Assembly (NCBI GenBank): GCA_963978895.1
Contig: OZ022240.1
Location: 11,629,807 to 11,693,806 of the forward strand
Origin: Erpobdella octoculata
Lineage: Eukaryota > Annelida > Clitellata > Hirudinida > Erpobdellidae
Direction: 5' to 3'
DNA: 64,000 nucleotides
Each line of letters opens with the position of its first letter. The first letter of the stretch is position 1. Of the stretch, positions 10,565 to 21,786 are shown piece after piece. The translations under genes and the position numbers were made by a program. The notes beneath the pieces were generated by a model. That model was not told where the DNA came from. It ran no database searches and saw only the letters and a program-made list of their open reading frames with translations.

Positions 10565-12053
10565 CCCGTTTTAGACCATCGTACGTTTTACGAACACACT
10601 TATTTTTGGCGTTGCATAAAATTAAGCTGTAATTTTTTTTCTGTTAAAAGTTGTTTTTTATGTTAAGAAAGCTTCAATACACTGTATAAAATTTTTTAAA
10701 TAATTTTTTTATTCGTATTAAGTAGTTTAATCTGGGTTAGAATATGAGCATTTTCAAGGTTTTCGACCGATATTACTTTAAAAATTTATTATGCTAATTT
10801 CATGAGAGTTATCATAACAAAAGTTTGAAATATCGAAAGAGGATGTACTCAAAAGTAAACAGCAACGTTAATTAAATTTTATTGTGTTTACACTAACCCA
10901 CAATCTGAACATGTATGAGTCATGCTCGTTCTACGATCGTTGGGCGTATAGAGTACTTTATGCGAACGAGTCGAAACTAGTTTATTCAGCTTATAGTTGT
11001 GCAGTGGTTGAATTGGTGATAGTGTTTTTTGCAAATTTCATTCTTCGAATGAAATGTTTGTAAAGTTTAAAAATGAAATGCGTCAAACAGAACGTTTTTT
11101 CACGTTGAAAGAAGCTATGTAACTAATTCTTGATGATGATGATAGCATTGAGGTTGACATACTTGTCATTCTTCCGCCCCGCGCATCATAACACGTGACT
11201 GTTGAATAAGCAAATGAAGAAGAAATGTTATTCTTTGTAATATCGGGGAAGGTAGAAGTTGATTGATTATACTAATGATGAGATGGGATTAGACTGTGTC
11301 GGTTCTTTGGGTGAAGAAATGTAGGTCGCAAATACGGTCAGTTCAATGCCGCGGCAACCAAAACGCCAAAAACGATTGAAATGCACTTGGACCAAAAAGA
11401 GTCATTTGAATAGCCACTTTGAAAACAGTCAATATATAACGAGTTTGAAACACCACAATGGTGCTTTGCTTGAAAAACCCCATATAGGCTGTTTAGGTTG
11501 TTTTATACCGATGAAATGAATTCATGCACGGTTGAAAAAACAAAACGATAGGGAAGATTCGGCAACTGTCCATGGTCATGATCTGGAAAAGGTGAAACAG
11601 TAGGTCGCTGAAAGCTGAAAAATTGTGGCAAAGCACTGTACATGTGGGCCAAGTGCGGCAAACCACTTCATCGGAATTGTTTTGGTGCTTTCCGCACACT
11701 CCGGTTCTGAAACGACTATCATGAACTGATTTATTGAATGTTAAATTTTTGGATTTTATTGAACTGTGTTACTGATAAAGTCAGAAATGTGTTTTTAGCT
11801 TTTCTGTTTATAGCCTAAAATTTATATTATAATTGTTTGCGTTGAGAAAAAAAAGAAATTGACTTTTAAACATTTTGTCGTTTTCAGTAGTCTATACGAC
11901 CATCGTTCGAAAAACGAGCATAGTGAATTTTCAAAGTTTTCTTTCAAATAAAAAATAATTACAAATAAATCTGTTAAAACATAAGCAAGTAACTTAGAAA
12001 TAACAAAAAAAAATAATAGAAATCTAATTAATAAAGTTTTGGACCTAAACGGG
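10565..12053 (+). mobile_element. piggyBac transposon remnant nested in the hAT element
   Basis: Flanked by the piggyBac target TTAA on both sides (10561-10564, 12054-12057). Inverted ends are CCCGTTTTAGACC and GGACCTAAACGGG (11 of 13 matching). Subterminal GACCATCGT..CG..AAACGA blocks occur near both ends. Inside, a plus-strand stretch at about 11620-11705 reads ALYMWAKCGKPLHRNCFGAF. This looks like the cysteine-rich C-terminal finger of piggyBac transposases (pattern Y.C..C..PLC...CF..YHT, one cysteine lost). An acidic IEVDILVILPP peptide at about 11145 fits the N-terminal part. The transposase is broken throughout. Confidence 0.75.
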
Positions 12054-12451
12054 TTAACCGTGTTTGCTTGTTTAAGCCATAAGTTGGGACCCTTTCACAC
12101 TAAAAAAAAACAAATTCCCGTTATCCAATCAAATTGAAATTTGGTGGGTTTATTTTTTGCTGTGCAATTCCAAAATTGGGAAGGTGTATTTTTCAACAAA
12201 AAAAATGGTAAGACTTCCACTTTTTCCTTCCAAAAAAGCTTATGACCGGGAGGTAGTTGTAGGTGTTTTTCAGTAATTTTACTTTCAACAACAGTCATTT
12301 TAAAAAACCAAGTATTCTACCCAAAAACTTTTTAATTGATACTCTGGGGGAATGCATTCCCCCACCCCACGGATCTGTACCTGATTATCACTTTAACTGG
12401 CATTTCAAAACTGGAAGGTGTCAAAAACGGAAATATTCAGAAGGCTGTGTT

Positions 12452-13018
12452 TAGTATGGTTTCACTTTTATCACTGACAAAGACGACACACAACGAACGA
12501 CCGAATTGTTTTTATGTAACAAAGTCCTGTCAAACGACAATTTAAAACAGAACAATTCCGAATCGATTGACATTCTTAACCAGGAAAGAGGTCAGTGTAA
12601 TTTTATGTAACAAAATCCTGTCAAACGACAATTTAAAACAGAACAATTCCGAATCGATTGACATTCTTAACCAGGAAAGAGCTCGTGTAATGCCAAAGCA
12701 AGTTTACTTCAGCTAGGCTTTTGGTCAATTATTGACAAACTAATCTTAATTGTCTCTTACCTAGTTTCCTATCGAATTGTTAAAAGTAAAAAGCTTTACA
12801 CTCTTTCTTAGATAGCTAACCAGCTTTGCCAAAAGTGCTCTGACATTCATCATTCATTTTGCTACTGCCTACTTGTGTGAGATTAGCTTTTCTGCTTTGG
12901 TAAATGTGGAAACCAAGTAAAGAATTTGATTGGAGGCCGGTGATGATATGCGAATTGCCTTGTTAAAGATTGGTCCTCATTTTTCCAACATATTTGGTGG
13001 GAAGCAACAAAAAATAAA
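12452..13018 (+). pseudogene. hAT transposase remnants (BED finger and C-terminal dimerisation end)
   Basis: An N-terminal piece, YGFTFITDKD...ELFLCNKVLSNDNLK (12452-12545), resembles the BED-finger entry of ZBED5/SCAND3-type hAT transposases. A C-terminal piece at about 12865-13018 reads ATAYLCEISFSAL then DMRIALLKIGPHFSNI and stops at TAA, like the family's TTYLCE.SFS...DLR.AL ending. The catalytic middle is missing and stops interrupt the frame. Confidence 0.65.
12510..12691. repeat. 91-bp tandem duplication in the hAT transposase remnant
   Basis: 12510-12600 and 12601-12691 are near-identical direct copies (TTTTATGTAACAAA start). They cover the BED-finger part, so the coding frame is duplicated and broken. 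Confidence 0.85.
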
Positions 13019-13153
13019 TTAAATAAAAAACTTGATGCAAATCACTTACATTTTACTTATTGCTTTTTATATGAAAAGTAGGGGGGTGCGGTCAAATCGA
13101 GTTCGTCCAAAGGGGGGTACGGGGAAAAAAGGTTAAGAACCACTGGTCTAAAC

Positions 13154-13672
13154 TGTTCTCGCTCCCCATATTTGCGCTGGCAGACTATTTCAAGCAGTTG
13201 GACTACTACAGTGAAGGCATTATTGCCATACTTTTGGTTGGCTCTGAAGATTAACTGCATCACCACATCGCCTTCCTGATTGATTCGAATACGAATTTAT
13301 TAGTGATTTCATGCACTCAGGACTTGCGTGTAAAAAGATGTTATACATAAACAAGCAGAGTTTGATTGTTATTCTTGCTGAAATTGGCAACCAATATAAT
13401 TACCTTATTTTAGCGCATATAGGCCGCTTTCCTGTAAAGGCCGCGCGCGTGCATAAGCCTTGGATTTCGCCTTTTGTGTAAAAAGAGTTTTTCTATAAGC
13501 CGCTTACGAATATAAGCCCCTGTCATCCATTGTATAGACTACTTGTTCAGTTGGTCGGTTACTTCCGGAACACGAAATGTTGACTATACTCCGTATTATA
13601 TATATATTGCTATATAATGAAATGTCATTGTATAGCAATTTTCCAGACTTCTAGCCATCATTTTTTTGGTGA
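13154..13672. other. No recognisable gene (intron of the CCDC28-like gene)
   Basis: AT-rich sequence with a short GC-rich patch at 13438-13480 and a short TA run at about 13600. No domain or terminal repeat seen. Confidence 0.4.
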
Positions 13673-13850
13673 TGGTCGGTGGCTCAGTTGGTAGGAGCGC
13701 TTGCATTTAGGCGAGGCGGTGTTGCCGTAGACACGTGGGTTCGATTCCTAGTAGAGTCGTATAAATATTTGCGTTATTTGGGGTGACAGTTAGTCATCCT
13801 ATTTGTAGGCTCTCGAAACATTTCAACGCAATGTTTCCCATCATAAAAAA
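13673..13850 (+). mobile_element. tRNA-derived SINE
   Basis: The tRNA-like head has A box TGGCTCAGTTGG (13680-13691) and B box GGTTCGATTCC (13738-13748). It shares GCGAGGCGGTGTTGCCG with the SINEs at 828 and 1183, so it is the same family. The 3' end is not defined; the tail may extend to about 13900. Confidence 0.7.
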
Positions 13851-13889
13851 TTATCTATCTGGCAGCAGACTAGCTGTCGAGCCGAAGTA

Positions 13890-14326
13890 AGGAGTGCTGA
13901 TCCTATCATAGTCGTAGTCTAATGTTAAGTAGCTCCGAAAGAATTCAATTTCCGATTCGCCTAGCATTTGCTATGACGATTAACAAATCACAAGGCCAAT
14001 CTTTGAGTGTTTGTGGTCTGAACTTGGATAATGCATGTTTTTCTCATGGTCAATTGTATGTGGCGTGTTACGTGTCGGCAGACCATCAAATTTATTTGTT
14101 TTTTCGCCCGATAATAAAACAAAAAACATAGTGTATCATAAAGTGGTGGATTAAAGAGAATCGACCCGAGTTCAACCAATGTTTTTTTAATAAACTATTA
14201 AAGTGAACGTTTTTTTATTTTTGTTTTCTTTTAAACTTATATATAGGATATTTGTTATTATTGTTCTTTATTGCTTAAAAAATACACTCTTTAAGGTGAA
14301 ACGAAGTTCGCCGGGTCCGCTAGTAT
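13890..14326 (+). pseudogene. Helitron 3' end with helicase C-terminus
   Basis: The frame at 13922-14131 carries the last helicase motifs of Helitron Rep/Hel proteins: [19 protein letters not shown] and [11 protein letters not shown], where the Pif1-type arginine of the CSR motif has become CYV. After the stop come about 190 bp, including AAGTTCGCCGGGTCCGCTAG, ending in CTAG before T. That is a Helitron-type CTRR end. Only the 3' part of the element is present; the Rep nuclease is absent. Confidence 0.75.
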
Positions 14327-14534
14327 ATATATATATATGAATGATTTTATATATGTATGTATATATTTATGTATGTATGTATATAGGTATGTTATTTATG
14401 CATTGCTACACCATTCATCCGATCGTAATGAAATTTTCACACAACCTTGAGAGTCAAGGGGAATCAAATATAGAGAAAAAAATGTTTAAATCCGTCACAA
14501 AATGAGCGGAGCGGGTGAGCGAGCGGGAACTAGA

Positions 14535-14625
14535 TATATATATGTATGTGCGTATGTATGTATGTATGTGTATGTGCATGTATGTGTGTCTGTGTGGGTG
14601 TGTTTATGTATGTATGTATGTACTA
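14535..14625. repeat. (TATG)n-rich microsatellite
   Basis: GTATGTATGTATG runs mixed with GTGTGTCTGTG. The same mixed pattern recurs at 22360-22446, so the flanking microsatellite was probably copied together with other sequence. Confidence 0.9.
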
Positions 14626-15459
14626 GCAGTGCCCGTAGCGGCTTCGCTCGCATGAAATTAGAGAATTTGAACCGTGCATACATAGTAGAGTACTGCACGG
14701 ATCAATTTTTTAGGTTTCGACTAGGCCCGTCGACAACTTGGTCCAGCCCGTTTCAAAAACCGAAATTCCTGGCCTGGCACGGCCCGTCTAATATGGGCCC
14801 GGCCCGTTTTTACAGGCCTAGAAGTTCTATATACTTGACGAAAACTTCGGCCCGTCCCACCTTGACTTCAGGTTTAGCCCGGCCCGTCTGAACACCCTAA
14901 AATCACTAAAATGTCTATATACTTGGTTAAAAATCTCGGCCAGTCCCACCTTGATTTAAGGTTTAGGCAGGGCCGTATGGAGACTCTAAAATAACGGCTT
15001 GGCCCGTCCGTCCGGTAATAAACTGTACTCATCTACTTTTAACCGGCACAAAACCTCAAAATACTAATTCGCACATCTGTAGCACTTACAGTTTTTGAGT
15101 AGCAGTTATTTTAAAATCAAATAACCCTTTTTCCACTTCACATTTGTGGTCCTGGAAACCAAATTTTCAAAAAATGGTGAAACACGTATATCATTATTTT
15201 TAGAGTAGAAACTAAATACTAACTTTACGTTTGTAGCATTTACAGTTTTTGAGTAGCAGTTACTTTAAAATCCAAGTAACCCTATTTTCCACCCCATATT
15301 TGAAGTCCTAGAAAACAAATTTTCAAAAAATGGTAAAACACGTTTATCATTATTTCTGGAGTAGAAACCAAATACTAATTTTTACTCCTGTAGCATCTAC
15401 AGTTTTTGAGTAGCAGTTACATTTAAAACCAAATAACCCTATTTTCCACCCCACATTTG

Positions 15460-15809
15460 TGTCAACTTGGGCAAACCGCTCAACAACAAAACTCCAACTT
15501 CAGCTTAAGAGGTCTTTATTATTAAATAAAAATTAACAAAACGAAAAATGTAACTTCAATACGAAAATTCGCCAATTCAACAATTCACCACAATTCGCTC
15601 CTAACTACGTGACAACCACTCTCGAGCTCGACTCTCACTACACTCAAAAAACTCTGCGCATAGTTTTCACGCCTAAGCAGCACTCTAGCCACTAATATAC
15701 AACAACTCCTACAACTACAGGTGAACATTCATACTACAACAAATAGCGAGCGTACACACAACACATCCCATCCACCAATAATCACATACACAACATGTCT
15801 ATCTTGACA
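15460..15809 (-). repeat. G1 3' LTR
   Basis: 350 bp, TG..CA ends, near-identical to 19425-19774. Confidence 0.92.
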
Positions 15810-15893
15810 TTCCGTCCCTTCCTCCAGACGAAAAATGGTTTTTTTTTCTCTCTTCTAATTCTGGAAATTCATTTTCGGCTTCCATCGGCTAAG

Positions 15894-18126
15894 TTAACAC
15901 GGATGTCGACTCAGGAAATCTGCTCCAACGTTGTCTTTACCTCGTATGGCTCTCAAGACGTATCGATAAGGTTGTAATGCTAGTGCCCACCTCATGAGCC
16001 TTCCATTCTGATACTGTGCAGCACCCAGATACTGTAGTGGCTGTTGATCAGTTTCTAAAATGAACTCCGAGCCATAAAGATACTCTTGGAATTTTCCAAT
16101 TGCCCACACAGTTGCTAAGCATTCTTTCTCGATAGTTGAATAACTAATCTCTCTTGGTAAAATTTTTCGACTCGCAAAAGCTACTGGATGTTTGATCCCA
16201 TCTTCTCCTTCTTGAAGCATTATCGCACCAATCCCAACATTTGAAGCATCAGATTGTAGAATGAACGTCTTGTTAACATCAGGCAGCTTCAATACAGGTG
16301 GATTTGCTATGCACATCTTCAAGGCAAAAAATGTTTTCTCCTGTGGCTCGTCCCACTCGATATCAGTTTTAGCACCCTTTTTTGTTAAATCCGTGAGTGG
16401 GGAAGCAAGAGCTGCAAAGTTAGGCACAAAATATCTATAAAAACATCAGGCCAACAAATGCTCGAACTTGTTTTTTTGTTGTCGGTCTCGGCGCATCCAG
16501 AATTCTTGACACAGTTTCGGCTCGTGGCTTCAACATGCCTTCCCCAATCCGGAATCCCAAAAACGTAACATCTAATTCGCCGACAACACACTTTGACGGC
16601 CTCAATGCTAAATTCGCTTTTCTCACCCGATCGAAAAATGCTTTTAAAGAGTGTAAATGAGATTCCCAAACCTTCGTATGAGCTAAGACGTCGTCAAAAT
16701 AATTGTCCAAAGTTTCAATGCCTTGTACCAGTTTTCTCATGATTCTTGTAAATGTCGCCGGAGCGTTAACCAGGCCGAATGGCATGACTCTGAATCTGAA
16801 CAACCCTTTGTGACACACAAATGTTGTAAGCTCCTTGTCCTCATTTCGCATTGGAATCTGCCAAAATCCTTTACAAAAGTCAAATTTTGAGAAAAATCTG
16901 TCTCCTGCCAATTTTGCAAAGATACCATCAACATGTGGCATCGGCTCTGGATCGAAAACTGTTATACGGTTCAATTTTCTGTAGTCGATGCAGACTCTTG
17001 TATTTCCATCCGACTTCTTGACCAACACCACCGGTGATGAATATGCTGCTGTTGATGGCTCGATAATATTCATTCGAAGCATCAAATTCAATTCAGCTTC
17101 CAACGTGGGTTTCATCGCATGAGGAACTGGGTAACCTTTCCCAACTATCGGATCATCAGAAACCAAATTTATTTCATGTTGTCCAAGGTTACAGATTTTC
17201 GGCACATCCGTGAATATATCTTGGTACTCTTTTAATAACTCTAGAACTTGTAAATGCTGATTTGGTGCCAATTTTAGATTAATCTTAACGTCCTTGAATG
17301 TTTCATTTTGTTGCGGGGATATGGTTTCCAACGGTGGAACCTCGTCATCTGCGTCATCCATCGGTTCCAAAATAACTGCTCCAGTAATTTCAGTAGTTCC
17401 GCCCGAAGAAAGAAGCGTGGAAACTTGAGATGTTTTTTCGTTTCCAGAGTTATCAAATTTTCTGTCCCATATATTTCTTTCCTTGACAAACATCAACTTG
17501 TTTTCATCAGTTGTTTGTGGCTGTTTCTTTAAGAATCTTTGCAAGCTTTCGTCATCTTGCTGCATTTTCTTCAAGTCTTCAACACTAATGTCGTTGATTG
17601 TAGACTTTACCACGGTTAACGGCCTGATTGTAGACCTTTGCTGTTGACTTCTAGTTATTGCTGCTGCTTCTTCACCTAAGTCACTGACACTTTTTGCGCC
17701 GTTAACATTTCCTATGACAAGATCATACAAAGGTCTTTTCATGCATAGCGCTTTTACCGATCCCGTGTAAAATGGAGTCTCGATGTCGATTTCAGCTACC
17801 GGAAAAATTCGAACGGTACCGTCAATCAATACGCAGCGTTGATCCGAGCCAATCATTTGATGGCTCTGGACAAGCGAACGGCGAACAACCACAGTGGAAC
17901 AGCCTGTGTCTCTCAGGACGGATACTTTTCTTTTATTTATATATCCTTGAACGACAGGCATTTCGACTTGACAACTTGTTGACGAGCGACATGCGTCCAC
18001 GATAACGGGAAATTGACATCCGTATGACATCCTACATTCGGCTCCGTGTTCTCCATTGCATCCTTGAATAGCAGGTGTTGAACTGACGTCGTTCCAAAGA
18101 GGTCGTGTCACATACTTTACAACCAT
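15894..18126 (-). pseudogene. G1 pol: protease, reverse transcriptase, RNase H (frameshifted)
   Basis: ORF 18126-16435 starts in overlap with the gag end, in another frame. The aspartic protease is LRDTGCSTVVV (DTG catalytic site). The RT has the VCIDYRKLN, FSKFDFCKGFWQIP and YFDDVLAHT (FDD active site) motifs. A one-base frameshift near 16430 (at a T-rich GLMF/FYRYF site) moves the frame to 15894-16427. This encodes RNase H with DASNVGIGA, E (KECLA), TDQQPL and the last aspartate GADFLSRH. The protein then stops and no HHCC or DDE integrase follows. A full Gypsy pol would need about 400 more residues. Confidence 0.88.
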
Positions 18127-19309
18127 TTCTTTTCATTTTAGCACCATTAACCAAAGCTTCTTCATTGCGTACCTGAACCGCAGATGTTGAACCGACGTCG
18201 TTACGAAATTGACGTTTTGTACCCACCATGAAACCGTTTTTTCCCATGCTACCACCAGTAACCAAAGCAGCAGTTTTTGTTATCTGGAAGCAGTTTCTTG
18301 ACACGTGACCAAATTTGCCGCAGTTCCAGCATCCGCTTCTACTTGTCTTGTCGTGGACTCTATTTGAAATTGTCGTCAACTTCGAAGAACTGCCTCTGCA
18401 CTCTGCCGCAAAATGTCCGACCCGCCCACAGTTGAAACAGTTTTTTGATTTCTTGGAACTTTGTTCGCTGACTTCAGAAAGACTTCGTAAGTAACTTTCT
18501 TCTCCGTGCGCATCCAAATACTGCCTTGCAAAATTACTCAGTTCCTGAAGATTTCGTGGAGCGCGTTCTTTCAGAAACATGGCCATTTCTTTGGAGCAGC
18601 CATTCACATATTGCTCCATCACCAGAAGCATTGACAAACCCTCGTAGCTTTCTTCGGCTTCTGACAGCTCAACCCACCGCTGCAAGTAGCTTTGCAAACG
18701 AACTAAAAAAGAGTCGGGAGCCTCATTCTTTTCAGGTCTAGCAGTTCTAAATTTTTTTATGAATCTATCTTCTGTTAATTCATAGCGTCGTAACAGAGCT
18801 TTTTTCAAAACGTCGTAATTTCCAACCTGGTCGGACGGCAACCTAGAATAAACTTCCAAAGCCTTTCCTTTCAGCAGGGATGACAAAAATATAGCCCATT
18901 CTGATTTTCTCCAGGATTGAATTTCAGCCATTCTTTCAAAACGAAACAAATATGCGTCCATGTCATCTTTCTCATCCTCAAAACATGGTAACTTGGGTCC
19001 TGATGCCACATGAGTTAGACCGACGGAACCTGTCTGGTTGAGGCTGTTTTTCTTGATTTCCAACTCGAGCCTGGTTATTTCACGGTCTTTGTCTTTTTGC
19101 TCATTTGCCATTCTTTCCAGTTCGATTCTGGTTCTATCTGCCTCCATTTTCATCTTATCTGCCTGCAGCTGTGTCTGCAATTGTGCCTCTCTGTCTAAAT
19201 TTCTTTGTGTCCTCTCTTCTGCCTGTTGCTCTTTAACAAACAACTGCAGCTCGGTATCTTTATACCCCAGACTTTCTCCAAGTTCTTTCAGTTTTTGAAT
19301 ACTGGTCAT
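18032..19309 (-). CDS. G1 gag
   Basis: About 425 aa from ATG 19309 (MTSIQKLKELGESLG); an upstream in-frame ATG at 19390 lies close to the LTR and is less likely. Residues 20-100 are a highly charged coiled coil (Glu/Lys/Arg/Gln). The central part (FRFERMAEIQSW...WAIFLSSLLKGKALEVYSRL) is the retrotransposon Gag/SCAN-like capsid fold. Two CCHC zinc knuckles follow (CFNCGRVGHFAAEC and CWNCGKFGHVSRNC). The frame is intact. The 95-bp overlap with pol suggests expression by frameshifting. Confidence 0.88.
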   Translation of the reverse strand: MTSIQKLKELGESLGYKDTELQLFVKEQQAEERTQRNLDREAQLQTQLQADKMKMEADRTRIELERMANEQKDKDREITRLELEIKKNSLNQTGSVGLTHVASGPKLPCFEDEKDDMDAYLFRFERMAEIQSWRKSEWAIFLSSLLKGKALEVYSRLPSDQVGNYDVLKKALLRRYELTEDRFIKKFRTARPEKNEAPDSFLVRLQSYLQRWVELSEAEESYEGLSMLLVMEQYVNGCSKEMAMFLKERAPRNLQELSNFARQYLDAHGEESYLRSLSEVSEQSSKKSKNCFNCGRVGHFAAECRGSSSKLTTISNRVHDKTSRSGCWNCGKFGHVSRNCFQITKTAALVTGGSMGKNGFMVGTKRQFRNDVGSTSAVQVRNEEALVNGAKMKRNGCKVCDTTSLERRQFNTCYSRMQWRTRSRM

Positions 19310-19424
19310 GACAAAACTTCTAACAAAAAAAACTCCGCAAAACAACTTCAAAACAAACGTTACAGCTTCCTTATTTGCCCACGTCGACAAATTTTTTTTT
19401 CAGTCTCGTCGGGGTCGCCAAAAA

Positions 19425-19774
19425 TGTCAACTTGGGCAAACCGCTCAACAACAAAACTCCAACTTCAGCTTAAGAGGTCTTTATTATTAAATTAAAATTA
19501 ACAAAACGAAAAATGTAACTTCAATACGAAAATTCGCCTATTCAACAATTCACCACAATTCGTTCCTAACTACGTGACAACCACTCTCGAGCTCGACTCT
19601 CACTACACTCAAAAAACTCTGCGCATAGTTTTCTCGCCTAAACAGCACGCTAGCCACTGATATACAACAACTCCTACAACTACAGGTGAACATTCATACT
19701 ACAACAAATAGCGAGCGTACACACAACACATCCCATCCACCAATAATCACATACACAACATGTCTATCTTGACA
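19425..19774 (-). repeat. G1 5' LTR
   Basis: 350 bp, promoter-side LTR for the minus-strand genes. It differs from the 3' LTR at only a handful of sites, indicating a fairly recent insertion. Confidence 0.92.
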
Positions 19775-20261
19775 ATTTGAAGTCCTGGAAACCAAATTTT
19801 CAAAAAATGCTAAAACACGTATTTCATTATTTTTGGAGTAAAAACTAAATACTAATTTTTACTCCTGTAGCATTCACAGTTTTTGAGTAGCAGCTACTTG
19901 AAAAACCAAATAACCCAATTTTCCAACGCACATTTGAGGTTCGTGAAACCGAATTTTCAAAAAATTGAGAAACACGTATCTTTTTATTTTTCATGAAGAA
20001 TCTATATACCAAATTTCAAGATCTCATTTTTGGTTTTCGAGATATACATTGTTTTAGAAAAAGATTTGTTTTCCAGTTTCTTCCTCTCGGGAGCAAAATT
20101 TTCAAAAATCCTTTCTTAGTGGATGCTTACGCAATAAACGTAATATAAGTTCCAAATTTCACGTTCCTAGGATGAGGCGTTTGAGCTCGGCGTTGATTAT
20201 CAGTCAGTCAGGACCTGTTCTTTTATATATATAGATGTATGTATGTATGAATGTATGTGTT

Positions 20262-20297
20262 TTTTACAATATTTCGGCACTAAATGCTCATTCAAAG
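20262..20297 (-). mobile_element. PLE terminal tip (MAAMAET-like) in TATG repeats
   Basis: On the minus strand this short piece encodes the EHLVPKYCK end of the MAAMAET terminal repeat (compare 4583-4612) and is bordered by TATG repeats. A sister tip is at 22446-22477, just before the G4 insertion. Such tiny 3' tips show that PLE ends also join TATG tracts, not only TA tracts. Confidence 0.5.
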
Positions 20298-20809
20298 TAT
20301 GTATGTATGTATGTATGTATCAGTGATGGGTAGTTACTAACTATAAATAGTTAAATACTAGTTATTAACTACTCTACAGTAGTTAAGAAATAGTTAATAA
20401 CTACTTTTTTTTAAGCTAGTTAACAACTAGTAGTTAACTACTTTTTTAAATAGTTATTAACTACAGTAGTTAACTATTTTTTTAACTACTTTACTTTTTT
20501 GGTGGCTGAAAAAACTCTATAGATCATGAAACTGAAGTGGATGAGCCAGTATATGACATGTATGTAAATAATGAAGATCTAGTGGTGAAAGTATATCAGA
20601 TTTGATAGAAAGTGAGCAAGATAATATTGATAATTCTGACGATGTGCTTCTTTTATCTCCTCATAAGCACTGTGGTAATCTACATACATAATTTCCATAA
20701 CGCAGAGGCCGCGGTGGTCAGCAGTCAGCAATTGGTAAAATTTGTGCGCGCAGGCGTGTAATTAAAGTTATTACGCAATTGTACACTATCAGTTCCAAAT
20801 ATCCAAAAC

Positions 20810-20991
20810 TTTTTTTTTTTTTTTTTTTATAATAGTTTATAGTCCTTTACACCAAGTGTTTTAAGACTGAATTGGCTGTGTGTAAGAAGCACTTAAGTGC
20901 TTCCTTTCGTGGATCAAAGTCTGATCCTTTTAGCTGTCCCTCCTCCTTTATCCAGGCTTGGGACTGGCTCGCAATTAGCGAGGCGGAGTTG
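20810..20991 (-). mobile_element. SINE with AGTCCCAAGCCTGGA core, poly(A) on minus strand
   Basis: On the minus strand it runs from CAACTCCGCCTCGC through CCAGTCCCAAGCCTGGATAA to an A tail (T run 20810-20828 on plus). The 12-bp target duplication AATATCCAAAAC flanks it (20798-20809, 20992-21003). A second, diverged copy with its own duplication is at 30683-30842. The AGTCCCAAGCC core resembles LINE/SINE 3' ends I recall from other animals, but I cannot name the family. Confidence 0.8.
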
Positions 20992-21486
20992 AATATCCAA
21001 AACGTTTTTCCTAGGCTTTTATGCAAGAGGTTATCCGATTGCATGTAATAAAAGTTTTAATAAAAGTTGTACACTGTCAGTAGGTAAAGATCAAAACGTT
21101 TTTCTTAGGCTTATTATGCAAGAGTTTTATCCGATTGCATCAAACCAAGGATATCTTGATATATCAGGACATCCTTGCATCAAACATAATGCTGGATTTA
21201 AAGTTTAAAATAAAACATGGCTAGATGTTGAAGCTGTCTTACGAAGGTACGCCTGAAATTCAGTGTTTTTAATCTGCTCAAACCTGGTTCGATCCAAAGC
21301 ATTGAACATTTTTTTGATATTGCTGAGCATCCACTTTTAATAATGGTAGAGAAGAAAACCATCTTTATTTAGTATCTGATAGTTTGATAAAAATCACAAA
21401 AACAGTCATTTTTGACGTGCTACTTTTAGTTATATCTTAAATTTCGTGGCAAGTGTTGGTGCATTGAAAGTAATATAAGGGATAAT

Positions 21487-21786
21487 TTGAAATACAAACA
21501 ACTTTATGATAGATCAATGGCAAAAGTTGTATCGTTATCAAACTTCATTCATCGCAATGTAAAAAATGCTGAGGATGAACAGGACATTAGTGCTTCAACA
21601 TTTATAAAGCCAAATGTTACACGGTGGTGCTCAAAATTCTATTCGGTTGAAAGGATTGTTAATATAGCTTTCAATAATGTTTGTGATTGTCAGAAGAAGT
21701 TAAGGCAAGTTGCATTTAAAGAAATCGAGTTTGCATTTTTTGAAATCGTTCATTCAGACTATAAAACCGCAATGAATATTTTCTAA
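21487..21786 (+). pseudogene. hAT transposase fragment
   Basis: 99 codons with KPNVTRWCSKFYSVERIVN, which matches the TRW...ER region upstream of the catalytic core in hAT transposases. The flanking frame decays; the C-terminal dimerisation domain is not found in this copy. Confidence 0.55.

Larger units (their letters stand above)
10355..13145 (+). mobile_element. hAT transposon (ZBED/Charlie type), internally decayed
   Basis: The 5' end is CAGGGTTTCTTAACCGG and the 3' end GGTTAAGAACCACTG. They are inverted, and the CAGTGGTTCTTAACC type is typical of Charlie/Zaphod hAT elements. The 8-bp target duplication GTCTAAAC is perfect (10347-10354 and 13146-13153). A piggyBac element is nested inside (10565-12053). 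Transposase fragments are on the plus strand at 12452-13018. Confidence 0.88.
15460..19774 (-). mobile_element. Ty3/Gypsy LTR retrotransposon G1 (no integrase)
   Basis: LTRs of 350 bp at 15460-15809 and 19425-19774 (TGTCAA...TTGACA) are nearly identical. The 5-bp target duplication is ATTTG (15455-15459, 19775-19779). The primer site next to the 5' LTR (minus strand) begins TGGCGACCCCGACGAGAC; the tRNA is not assigned. A purine tract AGGAAGGGACGGAA precedes the 3' LTR. Gag, protease, RT and RNase H are present on the minus strand. The RNase H stop is only 84 bp from the 3' LTR, so the whole integrase is missing. Confidence 0.93.
14628..20236. repeat. Interspersed element with internal tandem repeats, split by an LTR retrotransposon
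   Basis: It starts ACTAGCAGTGCCCGTAGCGG and ends near GTTGATTATCAGTCAGTCAG and TTTTATATATATAGATG, both inside TATG repeats. Part one (14700-15010) holds repeated GGCCCGTC/CGGCCCG motifs. From 15075 a unit of about 155 bp (TTTTTGAGTAGCAGTTAC ... ATTTTCAAAAAATGG) is repeated four times before and once or twice after the Ty3/Gypsy element inserted at 15460. No coding capacity is seen, and the class is unknown. Confidence 0.5.

Noticed and set aside
14502..14891. 129-codon frame
   Set aside because: Frame through a TATG microsatellite and GGCCCG repeats; no domain.
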